A stretch of DNA of 64,000 bases. Origin: Symbiodinium kawagutii (lineage: Eukaryota; Sar; Dinophyceae; Suessiales; Symbiodiniaceae). The notes under the pieces are model-generated. The model was not told the origin of the DNA. It saw only the letters and a list, made by a program, of their open reading frames with translations, and ran no database searches. Below are positions 1 to 10,412 of the stretch, one piece after another. The stretch is taken from assembly GCA_009767595.1 (NCBI GenBank), contig VSDK01020365.1, forward strand, positions 581,626 through 645,625. The letters run 5' to 3'. Position 1 is the stretch's first letter. Each line of letters opens with the position of its first letter. A program made the position numbers and the translations under genes.

Positions 1-578
1 ATGTCAATTGCACCGGTACCAAGGGACACTTGGTCTGATCCTTCCGCACATAGAAGTGTGTTTGTAATTCGATGTAAACAACCTTACCATCCACCTAACT
101 ATAAGACACTTTATTGATGAAACACGTGTTTTTCCACATGTGGTGAATGTACAGGACCGGCGTCTTTGCGTCTCTGTCTGTGTGTGCAGTTTGCACATAT
201 GTGTGTGTTGATCGCAACAAATAACCCTACCCACCACTAGGTGGAGGGAAATGCATATAATTAAGATAAAGGCGACTCAAAATTGTGGACATTGACGAAC
301 GGATTAAAGCAAAAAGAACCATGTTGTGTTCCCGTGTTCTGGCGTGTTGAAACAACATTCAATATGTCAGGGATCTTTCGAAAATGTATCGCTTTGCAGA
401 AACCCTTTGTTGGATGGCAAGAACAAAAAACAAAGCATGTCAAGCATGCACACGGACTAGATCTTCTGTTGCGGTTGACCCGAAATCGCTCCTTTGATCA
501 TCCTATTTGGGCGTTTCTCAAAATAGGGGGCAGCCCGAAATTTGGGGTGTCCACCATGTTCAGAAACCACCATTTCAC

Positions 579-694
579 CTCAAGAAGTCCATTGGGAATG
601 GAAGCAGCAAACCCTTCAGCATAATGAAATGGAATCCATGAAGATCGATCTGCCGGAGACCAATCCACACCACCCATGGTATAACGAAGCTAAC
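579..694 (-). CDS. Coding exon, membrane segment
   Basis: Reads VSFVIPWVVWIGLRQIDLHG and continues hydrophobic to PFPMDFL, 38 codons plus two bases. Acceptor is atttgcag, donor AG|GTGAAA. The aromatic and aliphatic run would span a membrane once or twice. It is the 3'-most exon seen; the gene probably continues beyond the left edge. No family recognised. Confidence 0.75.
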
Positions 695-826
695 CTGCAA
701 ATTGATTGTAGCACCTTCCCAATCCGAAACTCGATAATACTATAATATCCCATAGTAAGCCCACTTAGTCATGACATCTATCACAAGAGATTTTCACACT
801 GAAAGCTTCAGCGGTCCCCACTTCAC

Positions 827-874
827 CGCCTTTGGGCTGCATCAGCAGGAGGATCCAAAGGACGCTTGTCAAGG
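827..874 (-). CDS. Small coding exon
   Basis: Fifteen codons reading LDKRPLDPPADAAQR between a pyrimidine-rich acceptor (ctccctcggccag) and donor GTGAAG. Polar and charged, so probably a soluble loop. Short enough to be chance. Confidence 0.5.
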
Positions 875-1054
875 CTGGCCGAGGGAGGACAAAAATTCAC
901 TGAAAAATCTGGTAGCAGCCACTTGCTTTAGTAATATGGCAGCTGGTCAAATCTGTTCAGCCCAAGATTTCGTGGCTCAACTACACCAAAAAAAATCAAA
1001 CTGGCACTGGTTGGCAGCAGGAAGAGAACACAGTGGCTAAATTCTGCTACTGAC

Positions 1055-1104
1055 GCTGGTCAAGATGAAACAGCCAGCTGGTTTTTGGCTCACGTGAGTG
1101 TATT
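1055..1104 (-). CDS. Small coding exon, possible
   Basis: Sixteen codons reading YTHVSQKPAGCFILTS, acceptor cctttctag, donor GTCAGT. Composition is natural but the donor is weak. Confidence 0.4.
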
Positions 1105-1273
1105 CTAGAAAGGTGTACTTGGATACATGAACAAGAAAGCCAGGGAAAGTTCTGAATGAATGGATATGCCATAAAATCAAGCAAGATAAAAACATGTTCA
1201 TAGCGATGATGCAAGTACAAACAAAAATAGTAGGCACCCTGCACCTACCCTATGTCCGAGCACTCTACTTCAC

Positions 1274-1382
1274 AACAGCCGCGCTGCACCGCGATCCGTC
1301 ATGATTCTCCAAGCCTGTGATGAAAACCGCAAGGTAGGTACCAGTCTTTGGAAGGCCGGACACCGGCATTGCAGAAGAAGGC
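1274..1382 (-). CDS. Coding exon, beta-rich
   Basis: Thirty-six codons including PSSAMPVSGLPKTGTYLAVF and ending near CSAAV, after acceptor tttttctgccaag and before GTGAAG. Alternating hydrophobic residues suggest beta strands. The GTAGGT on the opposite strand inside it is not used in this reading. Confidence 0.65.
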
Positions 1383-1457
1383 CTTGGCAGAAAAAAATCA
1401 TGCTGAGTATTCCCATATGTTTGAGATCTAAAGAGTGTTCTTCCTTTTCGTGCAGTA

Positions 1458-1502
1458 GTGCGTGTGTGTGTGTATGTGTGTGTGTATGTCTGTGTGCATG
1501 TG
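1458..1502. repeat. Imperfect (TG)n microsatellite
   Basis: TG dinucleotides with a few ATG interruptions, intronic with respect to the minus-strand exons. Confidence 0.8.
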
Positions 1503-1798
1503 CCTGCTTGGTGATTGGGAAGGCAAATGTCGAATGATTTTGCAGTTGATCCAGAAAAAGGTATTTGTTGATAATCACATTTACACAGTCTCTTAAATAA
1601 TATATGCATATGTAGATTACGGTGCATGTATTTAAACAGCTAAACAACTTTACACATGTAGATATATGCGTATCGTCTGGACATTCCATGATATTCCATG
1701 AAAAACCTCTGCTTAACCAATGGAGGCGAATCTACAAAACACAGACATGTAGCAATTTGGCACCAAAGAACTATCATCAACGGCCACACCATCAACAC

Positions 1799-1843
1799 GC
1801 TTGTTTTGACATGACATTGTTGCTCTCATGTCCTCTTAGAAAC
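1799..1843 (-). CDS. Small coding exon, possible
   Basis: Fourteen codons, FLRGHESNNVMSKQ, behind the strong acceptor atccctcctgtcag. The GTGTTG donor is ordinary. Low length makes it uncertain. Confidence 0.4.
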
Positions 1844-2071
1844 CTGACAGGAGGGATACCAGTACCAACAAACATGATGTTAAAGATTTGCTGTATATGT
1901 CGCAATCTATCGCATTTTGGTTGGAGACAGTTGGAGCAAAAGCAATTGTTTCTTCTGAAGAATTGTCTTAATCCGCCTATCAAAATCGAGGAATGCACGT
2001 TCATCTTTCATTGTGATTCAAGGACTTTTCACGGGGCGTCCCACCATCACAAAACGGCATTACACAATCAC

Positions 2072-2149
2072 TTCTCATTGAGGAAGCCCGCGCATTCTGC
2101 AGTGTGCTTTTTTCCAAACTTCCCCACCTTGGAGTCCACACCTGATTTC
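2072..2149 (-). CDS. Coding exon, lysine-rich
   Basis: Twenty-five codons, KSGVDSKVGKFGKKHTAECA then GFLNE, from acceptor ctcctgcttgcag to donor GTGATT. Basic and soluble in character. Confidence 0.65.
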
Positions 2150-2257
2150 CTGCAAGCAGGAGCTAAGTAGGATAGAACGTTAGATCAAGAAACTTTGAGC
2201 AAGAAAGAGCAATGGCAGAAAATGTGTGCCAAAGTCTCTCCCCATGCCACTCCAGAC

Positions 2258-2363
2258 AAAAGTCAGGCGGCCCCCCCCGGTTGGGGTCAACCCCAGCGTG
2301 ATGGGAAAGCATGCTTCCGGGGGCACATTTTCCACCAGGGTATCCAATTCACAATGAAACAAT
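2258..2363 (-). CDS. Coding exon with Pro/Gly-rich end
   Basis: Thirty-five codons, LFHCELDTLVENVPPEACF through LTPTGGG, 106 nt long, the same size as the next upstream exon. Acceptor agctttgag is weak and donor GTCTGG is one of several choices. A run of C/G in the middle is prone to assembly indels. Confidence 0.55.
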
Positions 2364-2488
2364 CTCAAAGCTAGATGGCTTCCGGTTCTTCAGCGAAAGG
2401 CTTGCAAGAGCATGAGAAATGATGAGAAATGCATACATCAAAAGAAAGAGCAGCAATCCTAAAGCTATCAACAGCACCCATGACTCAC

Positions 2489-2594
2489 CTCACTAACGAG
2501 TCTTCCACGCTGCGCAGCAGATTGTCTGAGCTGTCCAGATGAATTCGAACGCACAAAAGTTCTTGAAGACTGGCCGCACGGCTTGTTGTCCTGA
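2489..2594 (-). CDS. Coding exon
   Basis: Thirty-four codons, RTTSRAASLQELLCVRIHLD then SSDNLLRSVEDSLV, with acceptor tcctcatacag and a textbook donor AG|GTGAGT. Amphipathic helical character. One of the best-bordered exons of the window. Confidence 0.8.
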
Positions 2595-2811
2595 CTGTAT
2601 GAGGACAAGGGAAGAGCAAAGAAACCAATGTCACTCTCAACAACTGAATGACATCCGTACGTGCAGGAAGGGACATAAACACACGACATGCACATGGTAC
2701 TGGAATCAATCACAGCTTTCTGCAAAGCATCGACTAGCACATAGAGAAATCTACACCAACTTTGTTTTACCTCTTCACTCCCGAAGGAGAACTGAGAAAG
2801 TCAGATCCCAC

Positions 2812-2924
2812 CGTTGCAGACATACATAACATCCCCTGCTGGGAAGGGATGCATCATTTCCAATGCAACCGTCACTGAGCCACATATTGGATTCCCACTG
2901 CATCCAGCAACCGCACTCTCAACT
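2812..2924 (-). CDS. Coding exon, beta-sandwich-like
   Basis: Thirty-seven codons, VESAVAGCSGNPICGSVTVA then PAGDVMYVCN. Alternating strands and paired Cys suggest an extracellular beta domain. Acceptor ttcgcag, donor GTGGGA. No Pfam family can be named from sight. Confidence 0.7.
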
Positions 2925-3003
2925 CTGCGAATTAGTTTGCTGTCGGAGTTGATGTCACCCAAATGGCGCCATCGAAGTTACCGGACTTAACTCCGAAGGT
3001 TTG

Positions 3004-3103
3004 GGTGATTCTCAAAATAGGGGTACCCCCAGATCATCCATTTCAAATCATTTATAGTAATAAAGGAACCATTTTTTGGGGGTTCCCAAATTTGAGAAAG
3101 CAC
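3004..3103. repeat. F1 palindromic element
   Basis: Left arm ctcaaaataggggtaccccc, central tttatagtaataaa, right arm tttgagaaagcacc. Arms pair with each other; no coding capacity. Confidence 0.8.
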
Positions 3104-3271
3104 CATATGCTCCAGATTCCTTTCCCAAACACCATGATAGCAGTTCTCCTACCACCAACTCCGACGGACATGCAGGGATGCCCCAGGCTCGCAACGGTGT
3201 CACATATGCGAATTCAAGCACTACCACAGCAGCTTGCAACCGGCTACAAATGATTGTCAGCGTGTCTGTTT

Positions 3272-3390
3272 GGGGGTTTCTTAAAATCGGGAAGCGTAAA
3301 AATGGTTGCTTTATTATATAAATAACTATAAATATATAAGTAGTAGGTGATAAAGGATGATTTGGGGTACCCCTATTGTGAGAAGCACCC
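3272..3390. repeat. F1 palindromic element
   Basis: Diverged copy: gggggtttcttaaaatcggg on the left, ggggtacccctattgtgaga on the right, with an AT-rich loop. Confidence 0.7.
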
Positions 3391-3519
3391 TTTTAGATTC
3401 TGACGTGTTTGAAATAGATTGGGCAAAAATCCAACCTTCAAATCATTGAAGTTTGGAGAAACAAAATGCAGAGTCAACTCAGGGGATCCCGCATCTGAAT
3501 GTGCATTCATCCTGGTTGG

Positions 3520-3612
3520 TGGTTTCAACCCCTATAGACATTAGTCAACCAACCATTTGTTAATAACTACCAGGGAAAATAAAAAATGTTTGAAACCACC
3601 GGCCAGTTAAGG
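3520..3612. repeat. F3 inverted-repeat element
   Basis: Ends ggtggtttcaacccc and tgtttgaaaccaccggccag; the body contains caaccaaccatttgttaata. Confidence 0.75.
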
Positions 3613-3872
3613 ATGGTGGATGTGCATGGCGAATAATGGTGATGGAATATGGTGAAGGATATGCCGAAGGATATGGGGGGTCAAGATGGGGGAACGCCCA
3701 AAGCTATGGATGGTTTATTATGGTTTATTGCGGTCAATGACTATGACTGGTTAAAATGATTTTAACTCTACGAAAAACCACCATATCAAATGTGTGATTG
3801 CGTTGGTAACTGCATATGTTCTGCGAGGTTTGTATGATGCAAGATGGTTCAGCTCGGCTTCAGAATGGTCAC

Positions 3873-3986
3873 AGTTTGAGGAGCCCCTCCATCAGCGTCG
3901 TAGCCATCTGGAGGTCTCCTGGAGATCGATGGCTCTGCGAGCCGAGCTGAGCTCTCACAGCATCAACAGAGTAGACCAACCCCAAT
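3873..3986 (-). CDS. Coding exon
   Basis: Thirty-seven codons ending QMATTLMEGLLK, preceded by LGLVYSVDAVRAQLGSQ. Acceptor cttttttttgacag is strong, donor GTGACC. If an inner acceptor at 3947 is used instead, the exon begins LGSQSHRSPGDLQ and fits the phase of the upstream exon better. Confidence 0.6.
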
Positions 3987-4013
3987 CTGTCAAAAAAAAG
4001 CTTACGTACTCAC

Positions 4014-4182
4014 GAAAGCACATGGAACTCTGGTCACCTCAGCTTCCTGAATATAATCGCCATGTACTAGTGGCACAGGTGCAGTATTCCTGTCAATGTA
4101 ATTCTCCCCCAAACGGGATGCATTACAGCTTTCAAACAGTAGTTTTGATGTAGAAGGGTGCAGTGTTCCTTCAAGGAATGTT
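4014..4182 (-). CDS. Coding exon, 169 nt
   Basis: Fifty-six open codons, TFLEGTLHPSTSKLLFESCN through HGDYIQEAEVTRVPCAF. Acceptor tttgcttctgacag, donor TTC|GTGAGT. Mixed polar composition. Splicing to the next exon would need an intron of only about 27 or 67 nt, and the phase favours the longer one. Confidence 0.65.
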
Positions 4183-4322
4183 CTGTCAGAAGCAAAGAAT
4201 GCTGGCAAGCAAATCTTCGCTTTGCAAAAGTAGGCATAGCCAATGTTTCTTGGATCATAGTCTACTGGCCTAGCATTACATGTACGAAAGACATGGTTTT
4301 TCAAAATATTCCCTTGACGTAC

Positions 4323-4422
4323 GCAGTGCCGTTTCCTGAAAGTCCAGCCATTTGTTCAAAGACTCTAGTACAAGTAGCACTTTACAAGGGTGCCTTTTTG
4401 CTTCAGGGGCCGTGCAGCAGTG
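4323..4422 (-). CDS. Coding exon, helical
   Basis: Open frame CCTAPEAKRHPCKVLLVLES then LNKWLDFQETAL, from acceptor aaactattcag to a GTACGT donor (GTCAAG four bases further is also possible). Amphipathic helix likely. Confidence 0.55.
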
Positions 4423-4490
4423 CTGAATAGTTTCTCATATGTATAGCGGGTTAGGGCAGCAAACTCTCTTGACTACTCGAACTAACTTAC

Positions 4491-4534
4491 TAGCAGTAAG
4501 TGGCAGTGTTCAGACAAGTCCAGTCCTCAATTGG
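4491..4534 (-). CDS. Small coding exon, possible
   Basis: Fourteen codons, PIEDWTCLNTATYC, with a perfect GTAAGT donor but a weak acceptor (ggtaacag). Its end phase does not match the best frame of the next exon. Confidence 0.45.
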
Positions 4535-4751
4535 CTGTTACCAATAACTTCTTCTTGCAGGTGAAATCTTGTCCCAAAGAATCATTGAATCCTTTCAGAG
4601 AAATATGTGTGTAAAAGAAAATGGTAGATACATAGTAGTAACCACATGTAACCACCCCGCCATATCTAATGATACATCACAAGCTGTTTATGCTTAAGCT
4701 GATGGTGTTTGATCAATACCCATCTGCCAGAGTTCAGTCAACTGGATTCAC

Positions 4752-4808
4752 ATTTTTGGAAACTGACTCCTGGCGTTCCCGGCGCATTTCATTCAGGATC
4801 TCACTTGC
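4752..4808 (-). CDS. Coding exon, charged helix
   Basis: Nineteen codons, ASEILNEMRRERQESVSKN, acceptor ctgtgcttgtag, donor GTGAAT. Strongly charged, coiled-coil-like. Confidence 0.6.
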
Positions 4809-5163
4809 CTACAAGCACAGGGTTAGCACCACTGCCAAACGTGGCCAACAATAGCAGAAACAACAGCAATGCCTAGGGTCATCATGGGTTGGAATACTCC
4901 TAGCATTCATACAGAATCAGGATCTAATAGCGGCACTTGCTCACTAAATAGGGTTGAGGGTTCCAGTAAAATCCAATAAACACCTAGCAACCCAAAACCA
5001 TTCACTTCGGGCCACCCTTCTGGCCCTCTATTGCCTGACCGTCATGACCCATTTCCTAAATGGTCTGGTCTGGTTTTCCCTCTTATTGTTGGTGAATTGT
5101 CCCCCATTAGTTGGTTGATGATATTGACCCATTGCCAAATAGGTGCCATGATGCCATGAGCAC

Positions 5164-5264
5164 CGGGCGCTCTCCACTTGCACGACAGCTGTCCCGATGT
5201 TCAGCTTCTGTGAGGGCCATCTCCACTGGGGTTGGTGGAGCGAGGGAGTCTTCCACGAGACATC
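5164..5264 (-). CDS. Coding exon, acidic
   Basis: Thirty-three codons, CLVEDSLAPPTPVEMALTEA then EHRDSCRASGERP. Acceptor tttttgatctcag, donor CCG|GTGCTC. Elevated GC compared with flanking repeats. Confidence 0.75.
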
Positions 5265-5392
5265 CTGAGATCAAAAACATCCCATGATGGTCACAAGCTA
5301 TCCATAAATATGTTAAAACTAGGGTCGGGTTGGTGCTCGCAAAAAGATTTCTCAATTATAGATCATCCCCAGGCAATGATAAATGGTTACTG

Positions 5393-5500
5393 ATCGGTGG
5401 TTGAACCACCCCTATACAAATATTCGTCAACCAACTATTTGTTAACAATTACAAGTGGGAAAATGAAAAATGTTTGAAACCACCGGCCAGTTAAGGATGG
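5393..5500. repeat. F3 inverted-repeat element
   Basis: Begins ggttgaaccacccctataca and ends tgtttgaaaccaccggccag. Confidence 0.75.
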
Positions 5501-5531
5501 TGGATTTCATGGATGTTCATGGTGTATAGCT

Positions 5532-5765
5532 TATATGGCAGCGGGTCAAAACCCTGGTTCCCCTACTATTAACCATCGTTTCCCTTATTAGTGTTGGTCA
5601 CTATCAACCATTATTGGTTGGTTAATATTGACCCAGCTCGCCATGTATAGCTGGTATATCCCCTACTATTGTTACTTATCATCCCCTCTTATTAATCATT
5701 GACCAGCTAGGCTTCACCATTGCTATTGGTTGATTAATATTGACCCATAGCCAGATGTGTATAGT
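5532..5765. repeat. F2 elements, two in tandem
   Basis: gggtcaaaaccctggttcccc is followed twice by ggttaatattgacccat blocks. The stretch to 5866 holds only diverged pieces of the same family. Confidence 0.7.
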
Positions 5766-5866
5766 TTATATCTATTGCTAATGTTAGTTCCTATCCTTGA
5801 TTATTTACCATTTTAATGGCTTATTAACCACCAACCACCAACTAGCTTATATCTAAAGCCAACAAC

Positions 5867-6002
5867 CTGCGGCTCAACATGGCTCGAGCCACGACCAACG
5901 GCTGGTTGCGCTGCCCCGCCAGCGCATCATCGTTGCGGTTCGGCATGGCCATCGCCTGGGTGCGCATCGTGGGAGGTGAAGCGGTGGACGACACGGCAGT
6001 AT
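5867..6002 (-). CDS. Coding exon, GC-rich
   Basis: Forty-four codons including TAVSSTASPPTMRTQAMAMP and QPLVVARAMLSR. Third codon positions are rich in G/C, unlike the AT-rich flanks. Acceptor gcctatacag, donor AG|GTTGTT. A plus-strand frame (start MARATTNGWL) is also open and cannot be fully excluded. Confidence 0.6.
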
Positions 6003-6277
6003 CTGTATAGGCCCGGACCTGTTGGGATGGATGATGTCTTACTATGTCTCAGTATGGATGAAGTACACCGGGATGGATGATGTCATAGTATGTCTTAGTC
6101 TTCTGCCCCAGATCGAAAATGATCGAAGTCCTGAAATGCTGCTGTAGCACAGTGAAATTGGTGTCCAAAACAAATCTTGAGCCCTCCCTCTTCAACTGTG
6201 TATCGGTGGTGTTGCTGCATTGGACACTGATGGGTTTGCTCTGAACCGATACAAGGCTGCATTTCCATATGGATGAC

Positions 6278-6313
6278 CATTGATGGAGAGACCCAGCACC
6301 AAGCCACGCGCGC
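6278..6313 (-). CDS. Small coding exon, possible
   Basis: Twelve codons, ARVAWCWVSPSM, after the strong acceptor cttcctggcacttcag. The frame remains open for 76 codons down to 6096, so the 3' end is uncertain. Confidence 0.4.
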
Positions 6314-6894
6314 CTGAAGTGCCAGGAAGGATCGATAGGGTCTGCGGCCGGATGGCCTATCCCAGGGGCACGTAGCGTGTGGTAGTTGGACGTAGTAGGG
6401 CGGCTTTATGGGGGATCAGTCGAAATTAATCAATAGGGATGTTTTGGGGATTAATGGTTGCCTTTACTTTGGTATTCTGCATCCCTTCACAAAAACCATG
6501 AAGTGGTTGCCCTTCACATCCATGAAATGGATATGCTACGTACAATGTTGCACGGTTAACGACAGTCATGTTTTACTTCACAACTTTGAGTCTTGGGGAG
6601 GTGCTTTTCGCAGCGTTACCGTCACAGCGTTGGGCAACCATGATACCATGTGAGTGTTACGCAGCGTTATGCTGCAAGAAATCATTGCAATGAGTCACGA
6701 TTCACTCGATTCACTCTTTATGTGGCATTTAGGTTGCCAGCTTAACATGGTTTTGTTGTATTTAGGTTGCCATTTTTCAATTTCACTCATTGCATTTAGC
6801 TTGCCAGCTCAATCAAGAGTAAGAGCATTTTTTGTTCAATTGATTATGCGAGGGACAAGGCTCAAAGAGGTCCCTTGTGGGAAGCAAAAGTCAC

Positions 6895-6944
6895 AAGACC
6901 GCTGCACCTTGGTTCAAGAATCGCACGCCTGCGACTGGGATGTG
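6895..6944 (-). CDS. Small coding exon, possible
   Basis: Sixteen codons, HIPVAGVRFLNQGAAV, acceptor ctgtgctccggccag, donor GTGACT. Confidence 0.45.
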
Positions 6945-7008
6945 CTGGCCGGAGCACAGGGTGAAGCCTTGAAGTGGGGCTAAAGCTTCCGAACTTTCAC
7001 CTTATCTT

Positions 7009-7108
7009 GGTGGTGCTTTCAACCCCTATGAAAAAAAATCATGAACCAAGCAATGGTTAATAAATCCTAGTGAAAATAGAAAATGTTTGAAACCACCAGC
7101 CGGTTATC
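7009..7108. repeat. F3 inverted-repeat element
   Basis: ggtggtgctttcaacccctat at one end and tgtttgaaaccaccagccgg at the other. Confidence 0.75.
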
Positions 7109-7198
7109 CAAGAGATGCGCCGGTCAAATGAGGAAAGTTTCGTTCCAAAAGAATCCTCTCCGGCCTTAGGAGACATCCACCTACACAAGTGAAAATAC

Positions 7199-7231
7199 CT
7201 CATAAATCTCTGGGCAGCTCGAAAATCTCAC
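7199..7231 (-). CDS. Small coding exon, possible
   Basis: Eleven codons, VRFSSCPEIYE, acceptor tctattttgctcag, donor GAG|GTATTT. Good splice sites but very short. Confidence 0.45.
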
Positions 7232-8056
7232 CTGAGCAAAATAGATTGTCGCCAAATGAAGATTCAGAAAACTCTAACTTATGTCCACCAATATGGGTCA
7301 GCCCGGCTGGTTGAGCTTGTTGTTTGAATCAGATCATCTGATCATCCGGTTGCCAACATGACCAAACCATCATGGCTATCTTACATGACTCCCCGACTCC
7401 CCCGTTCCGTCATTGTAGCCGCTTCATTGTAAGAAACTCCAACTGAAGCAGGGGCTGTGAGAAAAACCTCGTGTAATCAATAATATTGATGCTTTTTTGT
7501 CCTCATGCCCTGGATGGTGATAAATGTGATAAGCCGAACTATGAAACAGGGTGCAAATAACCCCTATAAATCAACAAGAGATTTAACATGGCAACCGAAA
7601 ATCCACCATAAATGGATCATTTCCCAGGCTTCTCTATAAGACATGGTGATTGACCAGCCAGCCATGGTAGATTACCGAGGGGATCCGGAGGGTATCGATT
7701 TCTGCCTCAGCTGGTGATGTCAAGACCTTGGAGTAGGAGCCTTCCACTTCGATCGGCAGTGAACAATCACCCAATGGCAAACAGGTCGGTACCCGTTTTG
7801 CTTTAAATTACCTGAATGTTCATTACTATCTTGAATTAATTAGCCAGGTAATAGTAAACCAACCAAGAGTTTCAACTCTAGTTTCATTCAAATAAACTAG
7901 TTTGATGGGAAGCTTCATGAATAGTGTTCAGCTAGTTCATCATTACCTGGCTAGTTTAACCAGCCATTCATAGTTATTACTAGCTTGAAGTAACTGGCCA
8001 TTAATAGCGTTCGACTAGCCATCAATAGTCTTCGTCTATCTCGAAGCCAGTTGAAC
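7232..8056. other. Probable intron, repeat fragments
   Basis: No convincing exon. A diverged hairpin-type block lies at about 7560-7690, and short direct repeats built from tagtttgat and tagccaggtaat occur at 7830-8030. Confidence 0.5.
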
Positions 8057-8127
8057 TCTGCACAGCATCGCGGACATCGCCTCATGGCATCCGCATTGGC
8101 CACATGTAGTGGCACCATGGGCAAGTC
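8057..8127 (-). CDS. Coding exon, Cys pair
   Basis: Twenty-three codons, DLPMVPLHVANADAMRRCPR then CCA. Acceptor ctctgccgtag, donor GTTCAA. A CxxCC pattern is visible. The opposite strand is open too. Confidence 0.5.
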
Positions 8128-8460
8128 CTACGGCAGAGTCATGGGAATCAACGGTGAAAGCTAAATTTTCAACACCGGAAACATCGTGAAATCATGCTTG
8201 TTTGGAAATAAAAGCATGCTGGACTGCGCAACGTTGAGCCTTTCTGTGTGTAAAGACGTGGAAGTTTTCTATATAAATAGTCATATCTATGATCTTTAAA
8301 TAAAAACATCAGAAAACAAAAAAACACAATTTTATCAAAGATAAACAATTAAATCCATAAATCTATATACTGTATAAGCTAAATGATTACATCTATAAAT
8401 ACAAGACATTGACAAACACCTTCAAAAACAAATACTCAAGTTCGTTGCCCACGTTCAAGC

Positions 8461-8520
8461 AATCCTTGTGGATTTGCGCACGGCCTGGGCTCTTTCCACG
8501 ACGGAGACCCTGGCAACCAG
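8461..8520 (-). CDS. Coding exon, basic
   Basis: Reads LVARVSVVERAQAVRKSTRI after acceptor gcctgcaacttcag. A TGA follows shortly, so the donor lies at or before the given end; its exact place is unclear. Confidence 0.5.
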
Positions 8521-8877
8521 CTGAAGTTGCAGGCCCCGGTGTTGAAACCAACCCCTTAGGATTACCTAAGGTTGTCTAAACCCTTGGTTTTAACACCAAC
8601 CTTTAGGTTATGACTGGAATGATGCTGTTGATTGAAACCGTTTGTTTTTTACAATGAGGATAACCATCAATATTACAATACTGTTTGTTGGTTACCCTCA
8701 TTGCTGATTCAAATTATAAGAGTGGATTGGACAAGCGAAGGGTTTCATCATACTATGATTGTTCTACATAAATTTGATTGAAACTATAACCAACATATGA
8801 GACCAAAAATAAGGGATCTATCATAATGTGATGCCAACAAATTAGTATGATGAAACCAACAATGTGATGAAAGCAAC

Positions 8878-8968
8878 GCTTGACAGTCCTATGGCCATCC
8901 CGTGCAACTGTTTCCTGGTGAAAGGACCTTCAATTCTGACTCTCGCACTCATGTCGACATTTGTTAGA
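8878..8968 (-). CDS. Coding exon, membrane segment
   Basis: Reads VRIEGPFTRKQLHGMAIGLS and the frame stays hydrophobic (SSVAFITLLVSSY) past the proposed GTTGCT donor. Acceptor taatcctgtaaag. A short basic loop leading into a helix. Confidence 0.55.
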
Positions 8969-9157
8969 CTTTACAGGATTACAAATGTTGAACTGGCAGC
9001 GTCTGTATCATGATTTTGCTGGAAAAGAGTGACCTCCTTTACAGCTACGTCTCCACATATGAACCATACATAGAAATATGTGATTGTGCATACCCAGATA
9101 TCACAAATTCATGCATATAGCGTACAACATTCAATATAATCATATGGATATAAATAC

Positions 9158-9248
9158 ATATCATATTCAATGAATATCATGTTCAATGAATACGTATCAT
9201 ATTCAATAAATATCATATTCAATGAATAGATATCATATTCAATAAAGA
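9158..9248. repeat. Tandem repeat, about 20 bp unit
   Basis: Several copies of a unit close to tatcatattcaatgaata, with T/C and G/A changes between units. Confidence 0.8.
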
Positions 9249-9355
9249 CATAGATATAATATGATATAATCAATATGAATACTTGAATTTAGTTGAATAG
9301 ATCTGATTCGAGTTGCATTCCCTGCATTCCATCAATGCAGCGTGCGGCCACCTAC

Positions 9356-9380
9356 CTCGGATCCAGCTTCGACAAAACGC
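9356..9380 (-). CDS. Mini-exon
   Basis: Twenty-five nt between ttctcccggtgtcag and GAG|GTAGGT. In phase with the exon at 9422-9477 it reads VLSKLDPR. Both splice sites are strong for such a small piece. Confidence 0.5.
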
Positions 9381-9421
9381 CTGACACCGGGAGAAAACGT
9401 CAGTGCTCAGATCTGACTCAC

Positions 9422-9477
9422 CCTCAAGACGGTGTTGGAAGCAGGATCTGGAAACGGTCAAGGATTTCACCATCAGC
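9422..9477 (-). CDS. Coding exon
   Basis: Reads LMVKSLTVSRSCFQHRLE, acceptor actaccccag, donor GAGG|GTGAGT. The intron to the next mini-exon is 41 nt and the phases join. Confidence 0.55.
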
Positions 9478-9637
9478 CTGGGGTAGTGATTCACATCCCA
9501 ACAGTTCTACTATGTTCTACTAGTAAGATCTAGTAACTGGTCATTTTTTGGGGGATGACAGGTACAGACTGTTGACCGCCAATTCAGTGTGTTCAACTCA
9601 ATGACACAGTTCCGTAGAGACATTTGAAATGATGAAC

Positions 9638-9715
9638 ATCTTGTTGCATTGCCATGTCCGACCTTTCACTGCGACCTTTCTCTGTGGTGCGCGGGGAGGC
9701 CCGCTGTTGAGCCTC
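9638..9715 (-). CDS. Coding exon, polar
   Basis: Twenty-six codons, EAQQRASPRTTEKGRSERSD then MAMQQD. Acceptor ccttggccttgccag, donor GTTCAT. Ser/Arg/Glu-rich, probably unstructured. Confidence 0.6.
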
Positions 9716-10016
9716 CTGGCAAGGCCAAGGCTTTTTCCAAGGATTGGCTGAGCAAATGCCTACAAATATGGGTGTCCAAAAATGGTGGTACTTCATAAGC
9801 ATCCAACAAGGGCAATTATTCATAGGACAAAGCCATATCTATGATTTTCTGTCACCATGTCCACATGAATATAATCAGTGAAAATAGTTCCGACCCTGCT
9901 TCCCAGTCGAGACAATACCCAACCAATTTTCACAAGAACACTGCGAACCTCGTGGATTTACCCCCTGCTAAACGAAGCAATGGAAGCGGAAAATCCACCA
10001 TCTATAGATTCTTTAC

Positions 10017-10121
10017 CTCTCAAAGATGCTGATGTTCAACTTCCAGGTCAGCTTCCGAGAGGGTCTGGTGGATTGCCGGCCCAACAACTCGCTCGGCACC
10101 AAAACTCGGGGAATGCCCAGG
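10017..10121 (-). CDS. Coding exon, high GC3
   Basis: Thirty-four codons, LGIPRVLVPSELLGRQSTRP then KLTWKLNISIFE. About four fifths of third positions are G or C, which picks this frame over two other open ones. Acceptor tccgtgaag, strong donor AG|GTAAAG. Confidence 0.7.
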
Positions 10122-10179
10122 CTTCACGGAGGGAAGTCACTGTGCAAGACGTGGGGCAGTTATCCTATGATATGACATT

Positions 10180-10412
10180 ATATGGTTGTGGGTCAAAATT
10201 AACCAGCCAACCAATGGTTGATAGTAGCTGATTCATGGTTAATAATAGGGGAAAATGACCAACAATAGCAGGGGATATACCAACTATACATGGTTGTGGG
10301 TCAATATTAACCAGCCAGTAATGGGGGATGATAACCAAAACTAATAGGGAAAACAATGGGTAATGATTGGGGAACCAGGGGTACAGGGTTTTGACCCACT
10401 GCCATATTGTAG
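10180..10412. repeat. F2 elements, inverted orientation
   Basis: Starts tatggttgtgggtcaaaatt and ends ggggtacagggttttgacccac; an internal second copy begins near 10290. Confidence 0.7.

Noticed and set aside
9878..10231. Plus-strand ORF of 117 codons
   Set aside because: Its core is antisense to a minus exon with stronger codon bias and a GTAAAG donor, and its end runs into an F2 element.
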